Position numbers and translations under genes: made by a program
Notes under the pieces: model-generated
Seen by the model: only the letters and a program-made list of their open reading frames with translations
Databases searched by the model: none
What the model was told of the DNA's origin: nothing
Source of the DNA: a virus
Length of the DNA: 64,000 bases
IMG/VR virus record: IMGVR_UViG_3300009177_000028
Span: 140,388 to 204,387 of that record
Reading direction: 5' to 3' (one strand)
Shown here: positions 48,074-54,854 of the stretch, one piece after another
Layout of the letters: each line of letters begins with the position of its first letter
How positions within the stretch are numbered: position 1 is the first letter of the stretch

Positions 48074-48313
48074 ATGAACAACTTTCTGGCACGCTGGTCT
48101 GAAGCATACGACAAGCTGAAGAAGTGCACATCACCCATCTCTGCCTTCACCAAGGCATTCGAGATGACAGCCAAGAATCCTACGGATGCTTCTGCACATC
48201 GGGAAGCTCTGTTGGATGTGTGCGTGGAAAAGGGCTGGATGGCCTCCAAGCACGCAGGTCCAACCACAACTCAAGTTCTGACAATGGAGGAGAAAGATGT
48301 TCGACAAGGGTGA
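48074..48313 (+). CDS. small hypothetical protein
   Basis: 79 residues. FLARWSEAYDKLKKCTSPISAFTKAFEMTAKNPTDASAHREALLDVC: helical. Overlaps the next start by 17 nt. Unknown. Confidence 0.55.
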   Translation: MNNFLARWSEAYDKLKKCTSPISAFTKAFEMTAKNPTDASAHREALLDVCVEKGWMASKHAGPTTTQVLTMEEKDVRQG

Positions 48314-48497
48314 TCGTGTGATGACTCCGGGTGGGGCGGGTACTGTCGTCTACAAGCGCATGGCCCCGCCCGACTTTTTCGAGGTGGATGTCTACAGTGT
48401 GTGCTTGGACACCCGCAAGGCGGAGACGGAGAAGCCTCCTTTCCCGAGCTACAGTGGAACCATCTACAAGGCCGAGATGGTCAAGCCGGAGAAGTGA
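48297..48497 (+). CDS. small SH3-like protein, copy A
   Basis: 66 residues, GGAGGAG upstream. FDKGDRVMTPGGAGTVVYKRMAPP and SGTIYKAEMVKP match the protein at 49284. The GD.V.TPGG.G.V pattern is typical of small SH3-like barrels. Partner unknown. Confidence 0.7.
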   Translation: MFDKGDRVMTPGGAGTVVYKRMAPPDFFEVDVYSVCLDTRKAETEKPPFPSYSGTIYKAEMVKPEK

Positions 48498-48623
48498 ATG
48501 TGGTTTCACTTCCGCAAGCGTGACCTACTTTGGATGATGGTGAAATCCATATTCACCAATCCAACTACAACCAAGGAAATCCAATGTCCGAGTTGCAAAA
48601 AGAAGTTCAACATCTCGAATTAG
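48498..48623 (+). CDS. 41-residue microprotein with CPSC knuckle
   Basis: ATG 48498 directly follows the previous stop; TAG at 48621. MWFHFRKRDLLWMMVKSIF then EIQCPSCKKKFNI, a half zinc-ribbon. It overlaps the start of the next gene by 40 nt in another frame. Confidence 0.45.
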   Translation: MWFHFRKRDLLWMMVKSIFTNPTTTKEIQCPSCKKKFNISN

Positions 48624-48796
48624 TGGATGGGGATGGAAAGGTGGCAGCGGTCATGACCAAAGCATCACCTCTCCCTATCTGCTGTGACCCAGGCAGACAT
48701 TGCGCACATCATGGAGGAGACCCCTTCTTTTGCTGCAAGTGCGCCGCTGAATTCAGCTACGCAGATGTCGTGGAAAAGAAAGGAAAGTTCACATGA
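48584..48796 (+). CDS. small Cys-rich protein
   Basis: 70 residues from ATG 48584 (AAGGA upstream). CCDPGRHCAHHGGDPFFCCKCAAEF gives six Cys and two His within 25 residues, probably a metal site. ATGA overlap to the next gene. Confidence 0.65.
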   Translation: MSELQKEVQHLELVDGDGKVAAVMTKASPLPICCDPGRHCAHHGGDPFFCCKCAAEFSYADVVEKKGKFT

Positions 48797-49287
48797 GTAG
48801 GAAACTCCCGTTGGAGATTCAACGAAACTACACCATCATCGACCGGAAGCAAGCGTGGGAGTTGAAGTGTATTGTTTGCAATGAACGATATCAGCTCAAC
48901 AAGCCCACCAAGGGAGAGGATGTTCACGGTGGAAACATCCTTCACCTTCTGGATCATGCGGCCTCACATCCGCTCCCGCAGGAGGACGGTGAGCCTACGT
49001 TGGATGAGGTGGAGGTCATCCCATCTCCTCCCATCTCGCAGGTTTCACTATCTCCCACCAATCACAATTCCAGCGCTCCTACACTGAAGTATCCCAATAC
49101 TTACATGGTGGAGATGACTGCCAATATCACCAAAGTTTCTGCATTCCGAGATCCCACCTTCGAGGACTATCGGAAGGTTCAGAAGGTGAATGACACTCAA
49201 TACAGAGTGGTCGTTCGTGCAGCTAACGGCAAACATGCCCAGTTGATGGGAACGAGGCTCATCCAAAAAGCTTTGGATGCAAAATGA
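48793..49287 (+). CDS. hypothetical protein with Cys/His site
   Basis: 164 residues. WELKCIVCNERYQLN and HLLDHAASH resemble a C2H2-type pattern; a Pro/Ser linker (PSPPISQVSLSPTNHNSSAP), then a C-terminal domain EDYRKVQKVNDTQYRVVVRAANG...LIQKAL. ATGA overlap to 49284. Unknown. Confidence 0.65.
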   Translation: MSRKLPLEIQRNYTIIDRKQAWELKCIVCNERYQLNKPTKGEDVHGGNILHLLDHAASHPLPQEDGEPTLDEVEVIPSPPISQVSLSPTNHNSSAPTLKYPNTYMVEMTANITKVSAFRDPTFEDYRKVQKVNDTQYRVVVRAANGKHAQLMGTRLIQKALDAK

Positions 49288-49475
49288 TCTTTGGAAAAGG
49301 AGACCGTGTATTGACACCTGGAGGTGAAGGTGATATCATCTTCAGACGGATGAAACCGCCACGCAAAGTGGAGGTTCAATCTTACTGTGTCAAACTGTAT
49401 TCCAAAGCAAAGAATCCAGTTTATTCAGGAACCATCTACCCGGCAAAGGACGTAAAGTCCACCAACGAGGAGTAA
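49284..49475 (+). CDS. small SH3-like protein, copy B
   Basis: 63 residues. FGKGDRVLTPGGEGDIIFRRMKPP and YSGTIYPAKDVK align with copy A at 48297, showing a local duplication about 1 kb apart. Confidence 0.7.
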   Translation: MIFGKGDRVLTPGGEGDIIFRRMKPPRKVEVQSYCVKLYSKAKNPVYSGTIYPAKDVKSTNEE

Positions 49476-49479
49476 GACA

Positions 49480-49839
49480 ATGTATTGTTCCAATGCAGCA
49501 CTGACCACCCACAACTACAGTGTGATTCGTGAGCTGACCCAGGAGGTTCCCGTGTTCAAGAGCATGTCGCAGCTTCGGGCTCGCAATAAGAAGATTGGCC
49601 ACATCTTCTTCTCTCGTGCTACCATGAAGCAGTGGAACAGCAAAATCGAGACGACTCTCTACAAAGGACGATTCTTCATCATGTCGGAGCAGGGACGTGA
49701 GCAGAACGCCAAGCGGAAGTTCAAGATTTGGGAGGCTCTTCAATCGGGGGAGGTTGTCAGTCTCGGTCAGGGCATCGCTTACCCCGACCTGGATACAGCC
49801 AAGGAAGCTCTCCGTGCCATCCTGAAGATGTACAAGTGA
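49480..49839 (+). CDS. hypothetical protein
   Basis: 119 residues, ACGAGGAG upstream. VIRELTQEVPVFKSMSQLRARNKKIGHIFFSRATMKQW, basic middle, helix DTAKEALRAILKMYK. Unknown. GTGA overlap with the next frame. Confidence 0.65.
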   Translation: MYCSNAALTTHNYSVIRELTQEVPVFKSMSQLRARNKKIGHIFFSRATMKQWNSKIETTLYKGRFFIMSEQGREQNAKRKFKIWEALQSGEVVSLGQGIAYPDLDTAKEALRAILKMYK

Positions 49840-50036
49840 GTGCCAGCAATCGCAAGGTAATGGCAAAGCCGAAAAAGGATGACCTACCTACACGGTTATA
49901 CTTCTTTGCCATCCGACACCAAGGTGATTCGTACGCAGCCGAAGTGTTGATGTCGTTTTGCCGAGGAGATTGTTTACATCTTGCCGATGAAACGGATAGG
50001 TGTGAGTTGTGCGGCACCAAGAGGGTGAGGAATTGA
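49836..50036 (+). CDS. small zinc-knuckle protein
   Basis: 66 residues from GTG 49836 (GTGA overlap); ATG 49860 is an alternative. LYFFAIRHQGDSYAAEVLMSFCRGDC then CELCGTKRVRN. Its TGA is overlapped by the next TTG start. Confidence 0.6.
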   Translation: MSASNRKVMAKPKKDDLPTRLYFFAIRHQGDSYAAEVLMSFCRGDCLHLADETDRCELCGTKRVRN

Positions 50037-50200
50037 GCGAGCTAATCACTATTGTCTGTTCGTTAGTGGCGGTGGGAGGTATCGTCCTGTTTGCGAAACT
50101 CACCCTCACTCGCCCCAAACGAAAAGAAGATAGGTGGTTCGAGGTTGATTCCGCACAAGTTACACATGCGCACCGGAAAGCGAAAGAGAAAAAGCGATGA
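50033..50200 (+). CDS. single-span membrane protein (TTG start)
   Basis: 55 residues from TTG 50033 in a TTGA overlap. LITIVCSLVAVGGIVLFAKLTL span, then a strongly basic cytoplasmic tail ([18 protein letters not shown]). ATGA overlap to the next gene. Confidence 0.6.
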   Translation: MSELITIVCSLVAVGGIVLFAKLTLTRPKRKEDRWFEVDSAQVTHAHRKAKEKKR

Positions 50201-50385
50201 ACCAAAAACCGGAATTGGTTCCACACTGGGTCATCTTCTACTACGATGATGGTACGTGGTGGACCAGTGGCCCATATGCCGATAAGTTGGTAGCAGATGA
50301 CTTCTACGATTCCTGTACCGGCGTTCGGCTTCACGTTTACAAGCGGAAGGTAATGCTTCCCCTAATCAAGGAAAACAAGAGATGA
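50197..50385 (+). CDS. small hypothetical protein
   Basis: 62 residues, ATGA overlaps at both ends. [45 protein letters not shown]. Unknown. Confidence 0.6.
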   Translation: MNQKPELVPHWVIFYYDDGTWWTSGPYADKLVADDFYDSCTGVRLHVYKRKVMLPLIKENKR

Positions 50386-50558
50386 AGACATACACTGAAG
50401 CAGAGGTGGATGCCATGACCGACTGCACCTGTGATGGTGCGTTGGAGCATGACAACCAAGGACAGCTCGTCATCTACACCGGCATCTTTCGGTGGAATGA
50501 TGGGACCTTTCATGACGAGCCGGATCCCAGCATGAATGACGAGGACGAAGATTCGTAA
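50382..50558 (+). CDS. 58-residue acidic protein
   Basis: ATG 50382 in an ATGA overlap, TAA 50558. [42 protein letters not shown], acidic end. Unknown. Confidence 0.6.
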   Translation: MKTYTEAEVDAMTDCTCDGALEHDNQGQLVIYTGIFRWNDGTFHDEPDPSMNDEDEDS

Positions 50559-50577
50559 AAGAAAACGTCAATTGTAA

Positions 50578-50606
50578 TTGACAAGAAACCAATTGAGTGA
50601 TAGAGT
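50578..50606 (+). promoter_or_regulatory. sigma70-like promoter, 17-bp spacer
   Basis: TTGACA (50578), 17 nt, TAGAGT (50601), 20 nt before the ATG at 50627. Confidence 0.55.
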
Positions 50607-50626
50607 TTGAATTGAAAGGGAGAATC

Positions 50627-50971
50627 ATGAAACACATCAATGCATTGTTTTCGTTCTCGGTAATGGCGGCTTCTCTGGTGGCAGCGGGCGGTAGCTATCT
50701 GATGCTGACCACTCCAATCAAGGCGGAGACTGCCAGGGTGGAGGCGCCCCATGCGCCTCCGGCCCCCATTCCTTCCGTGGAGGTTCCGCCTCCGGATCCG
50801 ATGATCCTGTCCGAGGTGGTCATTGCGGCCCCAAAGAATACGGTCAAGCCTGCACCGATTCGTGCTAAGGTGGCCCTCCCCAAACCGCCCACCCCCAAGC
50901 AGTTCCTCTGTGAGGAAAACTGGCAGGACAGTGCCATTGGAGGACGTTACAAGCGGTGTGATTGGAAGTAA
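50627..50971 (+). CDS. exported Pro-rich protein
   Basis: 114 residues from ATG 50627 (AAAGGGAG upstream). Signal or anchor helix (INALFSFSVMAASLVAAGGSYLML), a Pro-rich extended stretch (APHAPPAPIPSVEVPPPDP), then CEENWQDSAIGGRYKRCDWK, a single Cys pair. Likely periplasmic. Could be a spanin-like or adaptor protein; unproven. Confidence 0.65.
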   Translation: MKHINALFSFSVMAASLVAAGGSYLMLTTPIKAETARVEAPHAPPAPIPSVEVPPPDPMILSEVVIAAPKNTVKPAPIRAKVALPKPPTPKQFLCEENWQDSAIGGRYKRCDWK

Positions 50972-50982
50972 GGAGCAAGCCA

Positions 50983-51204
50983 ATGGCTGGCGCTACAAGA
51001 CATACCTACAAGCAAGAGTTGATCAAACAGATTACGCAGAGTTTCCGACGTTCCAGCTTGGTAGCTGTGCCGGAGTCATGCCTGCGAGATATGTCTACAT
51101 CTTCCCTTGCTGCATTCCAGGAGTGGTTGGAGCCTCTCCTCCGGGATAATCCATCTCTCACTCCAGCTTCACATAGGTTACCAAGTAAGAAAGGTAGGGA
51201 TTGA
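50983..51204 (+). CDS. small hypothetical protein
   Basis: 73 residues from ATG 50983 (AAGGAGC upstream). TYKQELIKQITQSFRRSSL, then SSLAAFQEWLEPLLRDN, basic end. Helical. Unknown. Confidence 0.55.
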   Translation: MAGATRHTYKQELIKQITQSFRRSSLVAVPESCLRDMSTSSLAAFQEWLEPLLRDNPSLTPASHRLPSKKGRD

Positions 51205-51208
51205 ACGA

Positions 51209-51544
51209 ATGGACCGCGTAAATTTGGGAGAGCGTCTGCAACAGTGGCATTCATCGATGCACGATCCGGTTTATGCGGTCGGTTCGTTCTACTTTGCCGA
51301 CCAGGTGTATCCGAAGAAAGAGATTGTGGAGCATTGTATTCGCAATCTCAAAGAGGATATCCGGGACAAGAAAAAGATGCTGAAGGGCATCAAGGTTCGT
51401 CGCTACAACAGCTTCTACGGTAAGTGGATTGACGACCAGAAAAAGTTCGCTGGCTACACCAACGCACAATTGCGAACTGACATCAAAGACCTGGAAGACA
51501 TCGTGAAGGAAGTGGAGTGGTTCCTCCGGGAAGACTACAAGTAA
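51209..51544 (+). CDS. helical hypothetical protein
   Basis: 111 residues from ATG 51209. LGERLQQWHSSMHDPVYAVGSFYFADQVYPKKEIVEHCIRNL, then YTNAQLRTDIKDLEDIVKEVEWFL. Coiled-coil tendency. Unknown. Confidence 0.6.
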   Translation: MDRVNLGERLQQWHSSMHDPVYAVGSFYFADQVYPKKEIVEHCIRNLKEDIRDKKKMLKGIKVRRYNSFYGKWIDDQKKFAGYTNAQLRTDIKDLEDIVKEVEWFLREDYK

Positions 51545-51718
51545 ATGTTGCTCGTCAAGATGACATTGAAGCAGGCCGAGATGTTGGGAATCGTCAAGTG
51601 TAAGCACTGCGGCTACCCACCCAACAACCACTTCACACACGGTAAAAAAGTGTGTGCTCATGCTCCATGTCCTGGTTATGAGCACTCTATCGTCTTACCA
51701 AAGGAGAACCACAAGTGA
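51545..51718 (+). CDS. 57-residue zinc-ribbon protein
   Basis: ATG 51545 directly follows the previous TAA; TGA 51718. CKHCGYPPNNHFTH...CAHAPCPGYEH, a compact CxxC/CxxxxC site. GTGA overlap with the next gene. Confidence 0.6.
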   Translation: MLLVKMTLKQAEMLGIVKCKHCGYPPNNHFTHGKKVCAHAPCPGYEHSIVLPKENHK

Positions 51719-52026
51719 ATCAGAAAGAACGTGAGAAGCGCTTGGCTTATGCTCGGAATCAATTCGAGATATCCAAGCTCCATGCAATGATGGCTTTTGC
51801 CGAGGCTACCACGGGAGTTGCCACCATGCGCGACACTGCGCAGGGAAGGGAGCCTACCGAAGAGGAAAGGGCCAAGGGAGTGACCATTGGTTGGAGACCT
51901 CATACCGACCAAGAGAAGATCAAGAACTCTCTGATGGTCATGCAGCGCCACATTCAATTCATGTCAGAACTGAACGACACCATCCACAAACTGATGAGTG
52001 ATGAGAATGAAAACGACGGCACATGA
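51715..52026 (+). CDS. helical hypothetical protein (GTG start)
   Basis: 103 residues from GTG 51715 in a GTGA overlap. KEREKRLAYARNQFEISKLHAMMAFAEA; IKNSLMVMQRHIQFMSELND. Coiled-coil-like. Overlaps the next gene by 26 nt. Confidence 0.6.
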   Translation: MNQKEREKRLAYARNQFEISKLHAMMAFAEATTGVATMRDTAQGREPTEEERAKGVTIGWRPHTDQEKIKNSLMVMQRHIQFMSELNDTIHKLMSDENENDGT

Positions 52027-52231
52027 GATCATCTCCAAGCTCAACTGCATGACAGAGCAGGAGCGAGAGCGAGTCCTTTGCGAATTGCTCAATCACTTCT
52101 GCGTGGCCTGTGGGCGAGCTGGAGACTGGCGAGAAGAGACCTGCGACTGTGATCCTTCCGAGGTTCGAGAGCAGGAGCCCGAAGCTATCCAATTGTGGCT
52201 GGTTTATCGGGGAGAGGAGAAGGCTGCCTAA
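52001..52231 (+). CDS. small Cys-containing protein
   Basis: 76 residues from ATG 52001 (or 52007). LNCMTEQERERVLCELLNHFCVACGRAGDWREETCDCDP: knuckle CVAC...CDC. Acidic end with TAA overlapped one base by the next ATG. Confidence 0.6.
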   Translation: MRMKTTAHEIISKLNCMTEQERERVLCELLNHFCVACGRAGDWREETCDCDPSEVREQEPEAIQLWLVYRGEEKAA

Positions 52232-52398
52232 TGGGATTCTTCGATTGGATTGCGAGTCTGTTCGAGCCTCCCCCGAGGTACAAACCACCTGGACGAGTCT
52301 GCCGGCAATGCGGCCGATCCTACCCACATTCGGATCAAGCTCGAATCTGTGAGGATTGGGACAAGGTGTTGGGGAAGGGGAGGCACGAGGCGGGGTGA
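52231..52398 (+). CDS. 55-residue zinc-knuckle protein
   Basis: ATG 52231 shares a base with the previous stop. MGFFDWIASLF amphipathic start, Pro-rich (EPPPRYKPPG), then CRQCGRSY and later C. Last gene of the 50.6-52.4 kb coupled run. Confidence 0.55.
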   Translation: MGFFDWIASLFEPPPRYKPPGRVCRQCGRSYPHSDQARICEDWDKVLGKGRHEAG

Positions 52399-52408
52399 CC
52401 CGCCCGGT

Positions 52409-52443
52409 GTAGGTGGCATGCTTGCAATTAGCAATTTATAGAC
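52409..52443. repeat. nested palindrome family, copy 9 (right arm lost)
   Basis: GTAGGTGGCATGC with inner TTGCAATTAGCAA is retained; the right outer arm is degenerate. Precedes a terminator and a promoter. Confidence 0.5.
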
Positions 52444-52456
52444 CGTGGGCCCAAAG

Positions 52457-52486
52457 TTCGGGGCGGCCGAAAACAACCGCCCCGAA
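52457..52486 (+). terminator. hairpin terminator
   Basis: TTCGGGGCGG/CCGCCCCGAA perfect 10-bp stem with a 10-nt loop; weak U run. Ends the plus-strand operon. Confidence 0.6.
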
Positions 52487-52493
52487 ACTCTGC

Positions 52494-52521
52494 TTGCATC
52501 TTTCTTGGTGTGTGTTACACT
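52494..52521 (+). promoter_or_regulatory. sigma70-like promoter, 16-bp spacer, reading into an antisense gene
   Basis: TTGCAT (52494), 16 nt, TACACT (52516). It points right, first through the minus-strand gene 52534-52845 and then to the gene at 52879, so its transcript would be antisense to that gene. Confidence 0.5.
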
Positions 52522-52533
52522 AGCAATTGAACA

Positions 52534-52845
52534 TCACTTCTTTGGAGATCGTTTCTGAGGGTCTGTATAAAAAACCACCGACCTTCTCATTACCAATTCA
52601 CCTACCCTACACATACTTCCATGCCGAGTATCGAAGTTGCGGATGAGGTGCTGTTTGAGCGCTTGATATACCACCAGGTAGTTGTAAGCGTTCACCTCGA
52701 ATGAGGCCATGGCGAAGTGGATGATGGCATCCATATCGTGTGGGCCAAACCCATACTTCTTGAAGACGCCTACAAGGGCTCTCTGAATGTGTTCGTCATC
52801 CATGTTCGGAAACGAAGCGCCCGGAATAGTCGGCATTGTTGCCAC
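52534..52845 (-). CDS. minus-strand paralogue B of the gene at 47009
   Basis: 103 residues. IQRALVGVFKKYGFGPHDMDAIIHFAMASFEVN and LKQHLIRNFDTRHGSM..GELVMRRSVV align with paralogue A (shared D.EA/DAIIHF, NF, MRR). Start MATMPTIPGASF. Overlapped by a candidate promoter running the other way. Confidence 0.7.
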   Translation of the reverse strand: MATMPTIPGASFPNMDDEHIQRALVGVFKKYGFGPHDMDAIIHFAMASFEVNAYNYLVVYQALKQHLIRNFDTRHGSMCRVGELVMRRSVVFYTDPQKRSPKK

Positions 52846-52878
52846 ACTTATTGACCTTTCACTACAGAAGGAGGGAGC

Positions 52879-53274
52879 GTGAATATTGCTGAGTTAGCTG
52901 CGCACATTGATGAGCTGTGCGACAAGCATGAGATTGAGGTATACGGTCACACTCGTGGCGGTCGCGCCTACAAGGCAAGCCGCCAGATCCACATTCGTCC
53001 CGTCAAAACCCACATCACCTACTTCATCGCCTTGCATGAGATAGGCCACGTGGTTCATCCCCCTGCGGGGAACGGGCTACCTAGGCTGGAGAAAGAGTAC
53101 CACGCTTGGGACTGGGCGATAGCTAATGCGCTCATTGATCCCAGTGATGTGGTTATGCAGCGCATCCGTAAATACCTTTCCTCCTATCTCGCCAAGGCAC
53201 GGCGTTCGCCTCGTATGAAGTTGCCTGACACGACCCACCCCTTTTGGGATATGGTGGGAGAGAGACCGAGATAA
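52879..53274 (+). CDS. small zinc metallopeptidase (ImmA/IrrE-like)
   Basis: 131 residues from GTG 52879, GAAGGAGGG upstream. HEIGHVVHP supplies HExxH (about 55-60) and EKEYHAWDWAIANAL the downstream Glu helix seen in ImmA-type peptidases and some phage metalloproteins. By family it would cleave a repressor or anti-factor; an inactive scaffold is also possible. Confidence 0.7.
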   Translation: MNIAELAAHIDELCDKHEIEVYGHTRGGRAYKASRQIHIRPVKTHITYFIALHEIGHVVHPPAGNGLPRLEKEYHAWDWAIANALIDPSDVVMQRIRKYLSSYLAKARRSPRMKLPDTTHPFWDMVGERPR

Positions 53275-53278
53275 CCAC

Positions 53279-53830
53279 ATGGGCTACTACACTGCCGTCC
53301 TGTTCTCCCACAACTGGTTCGCCAACGAGGGAACCTACACCATCACACGTGAGGTGCAGACCTGCGATTTGAAGGTCATTTTTGAGTATCTCACTTCCGA
53401 AGGGAAAGTCAAGAAGCGGCAGGTCGATACGATTCTCTTGCTGAAGAACGGAAAACACTCACCTGAGGTGGTTGATGTATGGTCATCCAAGGCAGGGAGT
53501 TTCAACGAATTGTGGAGAACAGCAGTGTCTGATATTTCACTACACATTCAGAAAAACATGACGCCTGATGAGAGGAAGCTCTTCATCATCAACTTCTGCG
53601 GACACAACCCACATTATCGTGGCGCACATGTCGCTGACATTTTGGAGATTCTGTATGACACCGACTCTCATGTGGAGAAAACGGATGCCATGTACGAAGC
53701 TCACAAGGCCGACATTGACCAGTATCAGCGGGGGCTGTATTCGATGTGTGTTTTTGTCGCCCTCTATCTCGGGAAGGGCACCGAATGGGAGACCATCAGC
53801 GGTCTCATGCAACGTTTCAATACAAAATAG
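53279..53830 (+). CDS. hypothetical protein
   Basis: 183 residues. YYTAVLFSHNWFANEGTYTI strands, ILEILYDTDSHVEKTDAMYEAHK helices, SMCVFVALYLGKGTEWETI. Ends TAG. Unknown. Confidence 0.65.
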   Translation: MGYYTAVLFSHNWFANEGTYTITREVQTCDLKVIFEYLTSEGKVKKRQVDTILLLKNGKHSPEVVDVWSSKAGSFNELWRTAVSDISLHIQKNMTPDERKLFIINFCGHNPHYRGAHVADILEILYDTDSHVEKTDAMYEAHKADIDQYQRGLYSMCVFVALYLGKGTEWETISGLMQRFNTK

Positions 53831-53880
53831 GGCAGTACCACACCAGTGTGATACCGCCCCACCTTGTGCCGGAGAAAGAG

Positions 53881-54396
53881 CTAGCGGCGCCCGAAACGAG
53901 CGTTGAGCTGCTCAACCCATTTTGCCATCAATTCGCCGTCTGTCAACCCACGGTTCTCCTTGAACCTTCTGTCGGGCTTGCCTTCGATGGTGACGTGCAT
54001 GTCACCGATGACCCCACCTGTCCGAGCCCTGCTTTCATCGCTGACCTCTTGCACCGGGGGCGGAAGATCACGCTGCCCCTTGAAACGGCGGTCTGGATAG
54101 CCGCTCTTGGTGAGAGGCCCCGCTCCCTGGACGTTTTGAGAGGGACGACCAGAGGGGCGGCCGGAGGGCCGTCCAGAGCCAGGGCGAGGCTGCTGCGTGT
54201 CGGTGTTGTCGATGATCTCTACCTCTCGGTCATCATCGTACATCCGACCAGTAGGTGGGACGCTGACTCCAACGCGCTGAGCAGGTGCGAACCCACCCCG
54301 CTGTTGAACGTTCTGGTAGGGGTTAGTGCGATGATCAGGGGGTGCGTTCGACTGACCAATCTGCGACACCGGAATAGATTGTGCTGACCTTGCCAT
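53881..54396 (-). CDS. disordered protein with GRPS and PDRRFK repeats
   Basis: 171 residues from minus-strand ATG 54396 (AAAGGAGA upstream). Low-complexity Pro/Gln/Gly N-terminal half with GRPSGRPSGRPS, then two copies of a PDRRFK..R box (GYPDRRFKGQRDLPP and GKPDRRFKENRGLTDG), a motif found in short phage and bacterial proteins. Preferred over the plus-strand frame because of its start signal and recognisable repeats. Confidence 0.65.
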   Translation of the reverse strand: MARSAQSIPVSQIGQSNAPPDHRTNPYQNVQQRGGFAPAQRVGVSVPPTGRMYDDDREVEIIDNTDTQQPRPGSGRPSGRPSGRPSQNVQGAGPLTKSGYPDRRFKGQRDLPPPVQEVSDESRARTGGVIGDMHVTIEGKPDRRFKENRGLTDGELMAKWVEQLNARFGRR

Positions 54397-54854
54397 GGTG
54401 TGGTTGTCTCCTTTCAACCATCATAAGTCTGCAATCTTAGATTCCAAGATGCAAGGTACTTTTTACTATGACGGATGAGGTCGCCTTCTACCTACGTGTA
54501 ATGAAGGGTTTTTCCGCCCCATGGCGATGATGATTCTTTTTCTGTAGTGTTCATTACAACAAAACTCTACCATACAAATGATGTAGGTTCCTGTGGGACG
54601 CTTCTCCATAATGAGGCACTCTCTCCACACATTGTCGCAGAGAAAAAACCCTTTCAGATTCAGGCCCCAATCAACCCCCATGTGCATTGTTGGAAGATTA
54701 CATTTTCATACTTGAGCTGTCAACTGCGTTTTTTCTCCACACATTATCCACTGGCATACATCTTGCTAGTGGGTAAGATTGGCATAAACTTTGCATCGCT
54801 GAATTTAGTTGCAGGTGATTGCTTAGTGTGATATTACCAAAGATTGGGAGATCA
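54397..54854. other. 458-nt intergenic region before the replicative ATPase
   Basis: AT-rich, between a minus-strand and a plus-strand gene, so it should hold divergent promoters. TTATCCACT (54744-54752) is one base from a DnaA box. A 73-residue minus-strand frame (54466-54687) has no family or start signal and is not called. No clear -35/-10 pair found. Confidence 0.5.

Noticed and set aside
20227-52443. Nested palindromes as a CRISPR array
   Set aside because: Copies are dispersed, imperfect, and lack regular spacers or cas genes.
53746-54387. 213-residue plus-strand ORF
   Set aside because: No ribosome binding site or motif; the minus-strand frame has both.
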